Positions 1 to 5,417 of a DNA stretch of 7,069 nt are shown in pieces. The translations under genes and the position numbers were made by a program. The stretch is from Myxococcales bacterium (GTDB taxonomy: Bacteria > Myxococcota_A > Polyangia > Polyangiales > Polyangiaceae): assembly GCA_025362165.1 (NCBI GenBank), contig JANYHY010000304.1, forward strand, positions 1-7,069. The letters are read 5' to 3'. The notes beneath the pieces are model-generated. The model saw nothing but the letters and a program-made list of their open reading frames with translations. It did no database searches and had not been told where the DNA came from. Position 1 is the stretch's first letter. Each line of letters starts with the position of its first letter.

Positions 1-152
1 TCGCGGGCGTCGACCTCGTTCGCCCGCGGCGCGCGCGTCGTGTGCGACACGCTGAAGCGAAGCTCAGGAAAGCTCTCCTGCAAGCGTCGCGTGAGCGTCG
101 TCTTCCCCGCGCCGCTGGGGGAGGACAAGATGAGCATCACGAAGTCCGACAT
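1..152 (-). CDS. gmk: Guanylate kinase, N-terminal part (runs off the left edge)
   Basis: Guanylate kinase phosphorylates GMP to GDP with ATP in the cytoplasm, the essential step between GMP and GTP/dGTP. Fifty codons are visible, reading from the ATG at 152 down to the window edge. A P-loop occupies residues 10-19 (SSPSGAGKTT, with G14, G16 and K17). It is followed by the GMP-binding segment at residues 36-50 (SHTTRAPRANEVDAR), matching the family's S-H-T-T-R-x-P-R-x-x-E consensus. ATG at 152 is chosen because the protein then begins four residues before the first beta strand. The ATG at 137 (residue 6) is an equally plausible start, and neither has a clear Shine-Dalgarno. The gene lies 66 bp downstream of the DUF507 gene on the same strand and could be cotranscribed with it. 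The C-terminal lid and core are outside the window. Confidence 0.92.
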   Translation of the reverse strand, partial: MSDFVMLILSSPSGAGKTTLTRRLQESFPELRFSVSHTTRAPRANEVDAR

Positions 153-174
153 GAGCCGACCACGGTAGCCTTCG

Positions 175-186
175 AGCCGATCGGCT
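175..186. repeat. 12-bp perfect palindrome in the DUF507-gmk spacer
   Basis: The sequence AGCCGATCGGCT is perfectly self-complementary. It lies in the 66-bp spacer between the DUF507 stop and the gmk start. A second, 8-bp palindrome (CACGCGTG) lies at 202-209. Either could be an operator half-site pair, or chance in GC-rich DNA. There is no loop and no following T-run, so it does not look like an intrinsic terminator. Confidence 0.3.
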
Positions 187-218
187 TGCCAGATCAAATT
201 ACACGCGTGGTGACGAGA

Positions 219-731
219 CTAGCTGAGGCCGCGCTTGCGCTTGACGATCTCGGTCATGCGGGCGTGCTCGACGTCCCAGTCGCGCGAGCCCTCTTTGACG
301 TGCTTCAACTGCGAGCGGACCTCGGCGTCCAAGTCTGCGTCGGCCGTCATGTGCTTCTTGAAGATGGGAGCCATCTTTCGGCGCATGACGAGATCCTCCG
401 AGAAGATCTCCTCGACGTTGTGCGAGTGACCGAACATCTCGACGACTTGGTCGAGCAAATAGTCGAGCGTCTCGTCGCCGACGCGGATGCCCTTGCTCTC
501 TGCGATTTGCTGCCGGACGCGGGAGTAGTCCGTCGTGCCGCGGCCCGTACGCTCGAGCAGCTCGCGCGTGCGCTCGTTCACGTCTTTCTCCGTCTCGAGG
601 TAGCTCTTGAGCACGGCCTCGACATCGGCGATGACCTCGTTTGGGCGCTCTGATTCGATGTCGCCGCCGGCGAGCAAACCCTTCACGATTTCCTGGGCGA
701 TGGCCGAGACGCGGCCGGCGAAGAGGCGCAT
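219..731 (-). CDS. DUF507 family protein
   Basis: This is a 170-residue, charged, mostly helical soluble protein with no signal peptide or membrane segment. It matches my recollection of the DUF507 family, which is common in deltaproteobacteria and Aquificae and has no established biochemical function. The N-terminus MRLFAGRVSAIAQEIVKGLL (residues 1-20), the helix with ETEKDVNERTRELLE (46-60) and the C-terminal block around EDLVMRRKMAPIFKKH (112-127) are the family-like parts. The reading frame stays open far upstream, to about 1163. ATG at 731 is chosen because the family begins with M-R-L and the upstream reading lies antisense to a better-supported gene. No Shine-Dalgarno is evident. It is followed on the same strand by gmk, so it may be expressed with nucleotide metabolism, but that says nothing firm about function. 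Confidence 0.85.
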   Translation of the reverse strand: MRLFAGRVSAIAQEIVKGLLAGGDIESERPNEVIADVEAVLKSYLETEKDVNERTRELLERTGRGTTDYSRVRQQIAESKGIRVGDETLDYLLDQVVEMFGHSHNVEEIFSEDLVMRRKMAPIFKKHMTADADLDAEVRSQLKHVKEGSRDWDVEHARMTEIVKRKRGLS

Positions 732-804
732 GGCCCGCGACCGTAGCTGGGTTTGTTTGGCCTTGCACCGAGTTTCGGGCTCCAGGCCTCGATCGGTGTT
801 TCGC

Positions 805-833
805 CCTAGAACTCGGCCGATATCGGATCGCAA
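805..833 (-). promoter_or_regulatory. Weak candidate sigma-70-type promoter for DUF507-gmk
   Basis: On the minus strand, TTGCGA (828-833) and TCTAGG (805-810) are separated by 17 bp, about 75 bp upstream of the DUF507 start. The match to consensus is 4/6 and 3/6, so this is weak. A 10-bp palindrome, CCGATATCGG, sits in the spacer at 817-826 and could be an operator. It lies in the 160-bp divergent region between the DUF507 and zinc-ribbon genes, where promoters for both are expected. Confidence 0.2.
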
Positions 834-843
834 GTGGTGCGTT

Positions 844-849
844 TTGACA
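844..849 (+). promoter_or_regulatory. Perfect TTGACA hexamer upstream of the zinc-ribbon operon
   Basis: A perfect -35 hexamer, TTGACA, lies 42 bp before the ATG at 892. No good -10 hexamer sits 16-18 bp downstream, where the sequence is GC-rich. The nearest AT-rich stretch (TTGATATC, 875-882) is too far away. It is recorded only as the best -35-like word in this divergent promoter region. Confidence 0.2.
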
Positions 850-891
850 GACGACTCGAACAGTTCGCGTGGAGTTGATATCGTCGCCGCG

Positions 892-2067
892 ATGGCTCTC
901 TGCCCGTGGTGCAAAGTCGATGTCGGCGAGTTGCCGATCACCGTGGCTTGCCCGAAATGCAAACGGGTAGCGAAGGAGCACCCATGGCTCAACAAGAGCG
1001 TGGCGCCACCACCGCTCGGGAGCGGCCTCTGGGGCAGTGGCCTGGAGCTTGGCGGGGACGAGTCGCCTGAGCGCTCCGTGTCTCCAGCGCCCTTCGTGTT
1101 GGACCCCGAGCAGGCTGCGGACCGCGAGCTCGAGATCGATTTGTCGCCAGCCCCTGCACCCATCGTGCAACCAAAGACCGCCTACGCGCCCGCGATCTTG
1201 GCCGGGCGCGACGTGCCCAGCTTCGAGAGCGAGCTCGATCTCGCGCCTCCTCCGCCACCATCGGCCCCGCGCATCTCGAACCCGCGCATCTCGAATCCGG
1301 CAGTGCCGGCCGCGCCGATCAGCGTCCCCGCTGCGCCGAGGAGCCAGCCCGATGTGACCGGCCGCAGCGTGCTCGATGACGACGACGAGCTCATGGCCGG
1401 CGGCGACCTCGCGCTCGACATCGACATGGGCAACGGCGCTGCTCTCCCTCAGGGGCTGAGCTCGCCGCGCACTCCAATGCACGCGCCACCCTCGGGATCG
1501 CTCCCGCCTCACGCGAGCGGTGGCTACGCGCGAGTGTCCGCGGCACCCGACGCGCCCGACGAGATCGATCCATTCGAGGCACGTGCGCTCGGCGACTTCG
1601 GAGACGCGCCGACCAACCCGCTCTTGTCTCCGCTCTATGCGTGGCGCGTGACTCGACGGCGCGCGGAGTTGGTGCGATTGCTCGCGTTGCAGAAGGAGGA
1701 CGCGGCGCGTACACGGCAGCGCGCGGACGACGCGCTCGTCGCGTTCGGCGATCGGCTTCGACCTGCGGCGGAGCAGGCCCAGCCGCGCGGGCTCGAAGAC
1801 GTGCGCGCCGCGGAGGAGGTCTTACGCTCGCGCGATGGAGGTCTCGCCGCCGAGATGGATGCACATTGCGCCGAGCTCTCGCAAATCGACGCGCGCCTCC
1901 AGCTAGTCGAGGCGGAGCTCACCGGCGCGCAAGCCGAAGAGAAGAAAATCGCCGACGAGCTCGCGCGCGCCGCTGAGATCAGGGCCCGCAGCATGGCGAA
2001 GATGAAGCGCGCCGAGATCGAGATTCGCAACGCGACAGCGATGCTCGGCAAGGGAGGCGCTCAGTGA
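892..2067 (+). CDS. Zinc-ribbon, proline-rich, coiled-coil protein of unknown function
   Basis: I do not recognise this 391-residue protein as a named family. Three parts are visible. Residues 4-23 hold a zinc-ribbon-like knuckle pair, C4-P-W-C7 and C20-P-K-C23 (C-X2-C-X12-C-X2-C). Residues about 30-243 are a disordered proline/alanine/serine-rich linker with an acidic patch near 161-165 (DDDDE) and a doubled PRISN motif near 126-135. Residues about 244-391 are charged helix rich in Ala, Glu and Arg, a likely coiled coil. No signal peptide or membrane segment is seen, so it is presumably cytoplasmic. The frame is open upstream to 607, but ATG at 892 is chosen because it places the cysteines at the extreme N-terminus, as in many zinc ribbons, and avoids overlap with DUF507. 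Its stop overlaps the start of the next gene, so the two products are probably made together. An interaction through the coiled coils is inference. Confidence 0.8.
   Translation: MALCPWCKVDVGELPITVACPKCKRVAKEHPWLNKSVAPPPLGSGLWGSGLELGGDESPERSVSPAPFVLDPEQAADRELEIDLSPAPAPIVQPKTAYAPAILAGRDVPSFESELDLAPPPPPSAPRISNPRISNPAVPAAPISVPAAPRSQPDVTGRSVLDDDDELMAGGDLALDIDMGNGAALPQGLSSPRTPMHAPPSGSLPPHASGGYARVSAAPDAPDEIDPFEARALGDFGDAPTNPLLSPLYAWRVTRRRAELVRLLALQKEDAARTRQRADDALVAFGDRLRPAAEQAQPRGLEDVRAAEEVLRSRDGGLAAEMDAHCAELSQIDARLQLVEAELTGAQAEEKKIADELARAAEIRARSMAKMKRAEIEIRNATAMLGKGGAQ
1266..1295 (+). repeat. Two exact tandem copies of a 15-bp unit
   Basis: The unit CCCGCGCATCTCGAA occurs twice back to back (1266-1280 and 1281-1295), in frame inside the zinc-ribbon protein. 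It encodes a doubled P-R-I-S-N in the disordered linker. The unit is a multiple of three, so copy-number change would preserve the frame. Confidence 0.75.
2051..2057 (+). promoter_or_regulatory. Shine-Dalgarno for the membrane-anchored coiled-coil gene
   Basis: AGGGAGG lies inside the last codons of the zinc-ribbon gene, 6 nt before the GTG at 2064. It is one of the few clear ribosome binding sites in the window. It supports GTG 2064 as the real start even though that start overlaps the upstream stop. Confidence 0.7.
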
Positions 2068-2600
2068 GTGCGGGGGGGACCGACGCGATCGGGGCGCAAG
2101 TCGCGGCGCGCACCGCAGAGAAGGACGAGATCGCTGCTGAACTCGCCCGCCAAGCCCCGGTCATCGCCGAGATCGAGGCGCGGCTCGCAGCGGCGCGACG
2201 GAAGGTCGCCGAGGTGCAGCAGCGCGTGACAGCAGCACGCAACGAGCGAGCCGCGCTCGAGGCCGCGTTCAGTCGCCGCGCAGGCGCACGCAGCCAGGGC
2301 GTGGAGGAGGCCAACCGCGCAGTTCGCACCGCGCTGATCGCGTTCGCCCAGCGATCGATCGGAGACTCCTCACCCGAGCTCGCGCCCGTCATCCAAGAGC
2401 TCCGGCAGATGGAAGATTCCGCCGCGCGCGCCGCTCGATCCGTTCGCGTCCACGAGGCTGCGCTCAATTCGGCCGATCAGAAGCGGGTCATTCAAGGCGC
2501 GATCATAGCGGCCGCCGCAGTCCTCCTGTTGTTGGTGCTGCTGTTCTTTCCCCTGATTTACAGGGCGTTCGTCGTTCCCGACGCGGTGGTCCCGAGCTGA
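2064..2600 (+). CDS. Coiled-coil protein with one C-terminal membrane anchor, unknown function
   Basis: This is a 178-residue protein. Residues about 8-75 form a strongly charged Ala/Glu/Arg/Lys helix, a likely coiled coil. A second helical block follows around 80-135. Residues about 143-167 form one hydrophobic transmembrane segment, with a short tail ending at 178. There is no N-terminal signal, so it looks tail-anchored in the inner membrane with most of the protein in the cytoplasm. The start is GTG at 2064, overlapping the preceding gene's TGA (GTGA), with a good Shine-Dalgarno 6 nt upstream. The overlap and the shared coiled-coil character suggest a complex in which this protein tethers the zinc-ribbon partner to the membrane; that is inference. 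It ends 10 bp from the convergent transporter gene, with no visible terminator between them. Confidence 0.78.
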   Translation: MSAGGTDAIGAQVAARTAEKDEIAAELARQAPVIAEIEARLAAARRKVAEVQQRVTAARNERAALEAAFSRRAGARSQGVEEANRAVRTALIAFAQRSIGDSSPELAPVIQELRQMEDSAARAARSVRVHEAALNSADQKRVIQGAIIAAAAVLLLLVLLFFPLIYRAFVVPDAVVPS

Positions 2601-2610
2601 CGCCCAGCGG

Positions 2611-3372
2611 TCAGCCGAGGTGTGGCTTCGCGAAAAAGAAGATCGTCAGCGACCACGCAAGCACGAGCACCAAGATCCGCACGTACGCGACCGACACGCG
2701 CCGCGCCAGAGAAGCGCCGACATAGCCGCCGACGACCGCACCGACCGCGAGCGTCCCCGCGACTCGCCAGTCGACGAGCCCAGCGATCGCGAACGCCGTC
2801 ACGGCGGCCCCGTTGATGAGCGTGCCCAGGACGTTCTTGACGCCGTTCATCTCGTGAATGTTCTCCATGCCAAGCAGCGTGAAGATCGCGAGCATCATGA
2901 TCCCCATGCCGCCACCGAAGTAGCCGCCGTACGTGGACACGACGAGCTGCGCGACCGTCGCCGTGATCACCGCGAGCGTGCCAGCGGTCTTGGCCTTTGC
3001 CAGGCGCGTCGAGATGCTCTTTCCGAACGTGAACACGAGCGTCGCGAACAACAGCAGCCACGGAAGGAGCTTCACGAACGTGACATCGCTCGTTCGCAAC
3101 AGCAGCACAGCGCCTGCGGTGCCGCCCACGAGGCTCGCGATCACGAGCGGCAGCGCGCGGCGACGGGCCTCTTTGGAAATGCTCTTGCGGTACGCGATCA
3201 CGCTCGACACGCTCGCAGGCCAGAGTCCCGCCGCGGTGGTCGCGTTCGCCAGCACGGGGGGAGTGCCCGTGAACATCAGCGTCGGGAAGACGATGAAGCT
3301 CCCGCCACCTGCCACGGAGTTCAGCGCGCCTCCCGCTGCTGCCGTCCCGAACAGGAGCAGCAGCGCCGTCAT
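2611..3372 (-). CDS. TauE/SafE family membrane transporter (sulfite exporter-like)
   Basis: This is a 253-residue polytopic inner-membrane protein with seven to eight hydrophobic segments, the usual size for TauE/SafE (DUF81) permeases. The family's internal duplication is visible. The N-terminal half has GGALNSVAGGGSFIVFPTL (residues 14-32) followed by ANATTAAGL. The C-terminal half has YGGYFGGGMGIMML (148-161) followed by the MNGVKNVLGTLING block (175-188). Family members are implicated in export or import of sulfur-containing or small organic anions such as sulfite and sulfoacetate. The substrate here cannot be read from sequence. The ATG at 3372 overlaps the TGA of the upstream gene as ATGA, which indicates translational coupling to the RelA/SpoT-like protein. 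A weak GAAGAAG lies just before the start. The gene is convergent with the coiled-coil operon. Confidence 0.92.
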   Translation of the reverse strand: MTALLLLFGTAAAGGALNSVAGGGSFIVFPTLMFTGTPPVLANATTAAGLWPASVSSVIAYRKSISKEARRRALPLVIASLVGGTAGAVLLLRTSDVTFVKLLPWLLLFATLVFTFGKSISTRLAKAKTAGTLAVITATVAQLVVSTYGGYFGGGMGIMMLAIFTLLGMENIHEMNGVKNVLGTLINGAAVTAFAIAGLVDWRVAGTLAVGAVVGGYVGASLARRVSVAYVRILVLVLAWSLTIFFFAKPHLG

Positions 3373-4520
3373 GGCTTCTTCGTGCGCTTGCTCGGCGGGC
3401 CCTTGCCAGGAGGCGGTGCGCTCGTGCGCGTAGGGATCTTTGGCTCGCGCATGCCCATCTGCAGGCGGCGCATGACCGCGCGCTTCTGGCGATCCTTGTA
3501 CTTGGCGTGTGAGGCCTCACCGAGCTCGTTCTTCGACTCCGTCTCGCGGTCGATCACCTGGAACTCGCAAATCACGAAGACGATCGGAGCCAACTCCCAG
3601 GCGGCTGCAGGCGCGCGCTCGAGGATGTTGCGCGGCAGTCGCACCGGCATGTCCACGACGAAGTGAATGACGCGGTAGTTGTCAGCGCTGAAGCGATTGT
3701 CGCTCGGCGTCAGATCGTCGTCCTTGCCGGCCTGCATCTCGGGCAACATCGGCGCGAGGTGCGGGTTCTTCAAGCAATAGCTCTTGAAGTGGAACATCGA
3801 GTTGATGCTCTGATTGGGGATCACGTAGTTGAACGGAAAGAGCCGCGTGGTCAGGTAAGAGATGACGGGGAAGATGTCGTCGTAGTGCCTCGTGACGATG
3901 CGAAATCGCAGCTTGTCGTAGATCTGCGCGGCGACCGTCTCTTGTTTGGAGAGCAGCTTCGTATAGAGCGAGTCTTTGTTCTTGCGGCCGCCGACGAACT
4001 CCAAGATCGGAAAGCCGCCTGCGAGCATTCCCCCGATCACGCGATACACCTTCTCTTCCACCATGTGGAAGACCTCCTGGTCGCTGAGCGGCAGCATGAA
4101 CAACAGCTCGCGGCCCTCGAGGTGGTGGATGATGTGCATGCACTTCAAGATGGTGCACGCGCAGGTTTGGCGGTGGCCGCGGCTCGAGGCGACCATGAGC
4201 AGCTCCTCGACGGAGGCTTGCTCGATGGGCTTGGGGATCGGGAACTCGAGGTGGCGGCGCAGGTAGTCGATCGCCTGCTGCTTGATCGCATCCATTCGCT
4301 TGCGATCTGCGGGCTGTTCGGGGCGGAACTCTTGCGCGCGCAGCGCCTCTTCGATCTGCTTGTCGTCATCGAAGTTGAGGCGGTGCCAGTCGATCACCGA
4401 GTCCCCGCGCAAGATCAGGCGGACGGCCTCGAGGTCCATCAGCGAGAACTCGCTCAGCGTCTTGAGGCGGTCGGGCTTGTGCGGCGGTGCGTCCGACGAG
4501 GGGCGGCGTGATTCGGCCAT
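3369..4520 (-). CDS. RelA/SpoT-like nucleotidyltransferase-domain protein (uncharacterised family)
   Basis: This is a 383-residue soluble protein. I see the order of motifs of a (p)ppGpp-synthetase fold. A G-loop-like segment R-K-N-K-x-S-x-Y-x-K lies at residues 179-188. D202-K-L-R-F-R-I-V (202-209) fits the Mg-binding Asp strand, followed by D214-D215. Y282-x-x-x-H286 (YRVIH) fits the guanine-stacking Y-x-x-x-H motif. E319-F-Q321 fits the catalytic E-x-Q. E335-A-S-H-A-K-Y-K (335-342) resembles the closing E..H..YK helix. Residues 1-170 are helical and lack an HD hydrolase motif, and the C-terminus is a basic low-complexity tail. The insertion between D215 and Y282 is longer than in small alarmone synthetases. 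I believe this is the unnamed myxobacterial family TIGR04552, but that is recollection. The product could be an alarmone, another pyrophosphorylated nucleotide, or none. ATG at 4520 lacks a Shine-Dalgarno. The gene is coupled to the transporter gene by an ATGA overlap. Confidence 0.75.
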   Translation of the reverse strand: MAESRRPSSDAPPHKPDRLKTLSEFSLMDLEAVRLILRGDSVIDWHRLNFDDDKQIEEALRAQEFRPEQPADRKRMDAIKQQAIDYLRRHLEFPIPKPIEQASVEELLMVASSRGHRQTCACTILKCMHIIHHLEGRELLFMLPLSDQEVFHMVEEKVYRVIGGMLAGGFPILEFVGGRKNKDSLYTKLLSKQETVAAQIYDKLRFRIVTRHYDDIFPVISYLTTRLFPFNYVIPNQSINSMFHFKSYCLKNPHLAPMLPEMQAGKDDDLTPSDNRFSADNYRVIHFVVDMPVRLPRNILERAPAAAWELAPIVFVICEFQVIDRETESKNELGEASHAKYKDRQKRAVMRRLQMGMREPKIPTRTSAPPPGKGPPSKRTKKP

Positions 4521-4555
4521 GCGTGGCGGAAGGTGTATGACAGATTCACGATTGC
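4521..4555. promoter_or_regulatory. Very short divergent intergenic region
   Basis: Only 35 bp separate the start codons of the RelA/SpoT-like gene (minus) and the TIGR02757 gene (plus). Two separate promoters with normal leaders do not fit, so the promoters must overlap each other or extend into the coding regions, or the messages are leaderless, or a start codon is misplaced. No clear Shine-Dalgarno is present for either gene. On the minus strand CATACA (4534-4539) is the only -10-like word. Confidence 0.45.
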
Positions 4556-5401
4556 GTGTCTAAGAACGATTCGATCAAAAAAACGTTGGATGACGTGCGC
4601 AGGCGCTGCGATGTCGAGGCACGATTGCGCGTCGACCCGGGGGGCGTCCTGCACCGTTACGATGATCCGTTGGACCGCGAGATCGTCGGTCTCGTCGCGG
4701 CGTGCATCGCCTTCGGCAACGTCAAGACGATCCGTAGCAAGCTAGAGGACGCGCTCGTTCGCATCGGCCCGCGGCCTGCTGAATCGTGCGGGCCCGCGGC
4801 TCTCATCAAGCGCATGCGAGGTTGGAAGCACCGGGTGTTCTTGGGTGAAGACATCGCCAAGCTCGTCATCGGCGCTCGCCTCGTCCAAGCGAGACACGGC
4901 TCGCTCGGCGCGCGTTTCAAGATTGATTGGGACGAGACGCAGAATCTCAAAGAGTCACTCGCGCGCTTCGTGGACGCGATCCGAGATGCAGGGAAACTGC
5001 ATGCATTGGTCAGCGGGCGCCGCGGCCCGGCGCATTTGCTGGGAGACCCGCGCGCAGGCAGCGCGTGCAAGCGTTTGATGCTCTACCTGCGATGGATGGT
5101 GCGACCCGCAGACGGGATCGATTTTGGTCAGTGGCCGATCTCACCGAGCATCTTGTTGTTGCCCGTGGACACTCACATCCACAAGCTCTCACGCAACTTG
5201 GGATTCACGCGCCGGCACGATCTGTCTTGGAAGACCGCTGAGGAGATCGCGGCCGCGCTCGCCGTCTTCGATCCGAAGGACCCCGCGAAATACGACTTCG
5301 CGTTGTGCCACATGGGAATGCTGCAGCGGTGCCCCTCGCGCCGAGACGCCGCTCGCTGCGAGGGCTGTGGCGTACAGCCGGTGTGCGTCCACTGGCGGTG
5401 A
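4556..5401 (+). CDS. TIGR02757/DUF2400 family protein, HhH-GPD-like with Fe-S-type cysteine loop
   Basis: This 281-residue protein matches TIGR02757/DUF2400 in YDDPLDREIV (residues 35-44), GSACKRLMLYLRWMVR (168-183), VDTHIHKLSRNLG (204-216) and DPKDPAKYDFAL (239-250). The last three blocks align by eye with endonuclease III. K172 sits near the hairpin lysine position, D205 in V-D-T-H matches the catalytic Asp, and the C-terminus carries C259-X8-C268-X2-C271-X5-C277. Endonuclease III has C-X6-C-X2-C-X5-C binding [4Fe-4S]. A DNA glycosylase/lyase-like or DNA-binding role is therefore likely but unproven, and the family has no assigned substrate that I know of. Residues 184-198 are an insertion between the hairpin and the Asp helix. 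GTG at 4556 is the first usable start after an in-frame stop at 4538-4540, and there is no clear Shine-Dalgarno. It is transcribed divergently from the RelA/SpoT-like gene. Confidence 0.88.
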   Translation: MSKNDSIKKTLDDVRRRCDVEARLRVDPGGVLHRYDDPLDREIVGLVAACIAFGNVKTIRSKLEDALVRIGPRPAESCGPAALIKRMRGWKHRVFLGEDIAKLVIGARLVQARHGSLGARFKIDWDETQNLKESLARFVDAIRDAGKLHALVSGRRGPAHLLGDPRAGSACKRLMLYLRWMVRPADGIDFGQWPISPSILLLPVDTHIHKLSRNLGFTRRHDLSWKTAEEIAAALAVFDPKDPAKYDFALCHMGMLQRCPSRRDAARCEGCGVQPVCVHWR

Positions 5402-5417
5402 GAGCGCGAGCCGAGTT

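Noticed and set aside
102..108. Toxin-antitoxin or defence role for the RelA/SpoT-like gene region, with gmk as a partner
   Set aside because: gmk lies more than 3 kb away in a separate housekeeping unit, and no small antitoxin-like gene flanks the RelA/SpoT-like gene.
607..891. N-terminal extension of the zinc-ribbon gene
   Set aside because: Would overlap the DUF507 gene antisense and add a Ser/Arg-rich stretch with no homology; the cysteine knuckle fits a start at 892.
732..1163. Upstream extension of the DUF507 gene
   Set aside because: The family starts at M-R-L (731); the extension lies antisense to the zinc-ribbon protein.
199..1512. Long minus-strand open frame of more than 400 codons
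   Set aside because: Arginine-rich, no domain, overlaps DUF507 in another frame and the zinc-ribbon gene; a shadow of GC3-biased coding DNA.
2601..2610. Terminator between convergent genes
   Set aside because: Only 10 bp, no stem-loop or T-run.
3663..4511. Plus-strand open frame antisense to the RelA/SpoT-like gene
   Set aside because: Low-complexity Val/Ala/Arg/Glu composition typical of an antisense shadow; the minus-strand frame has clear motifs.
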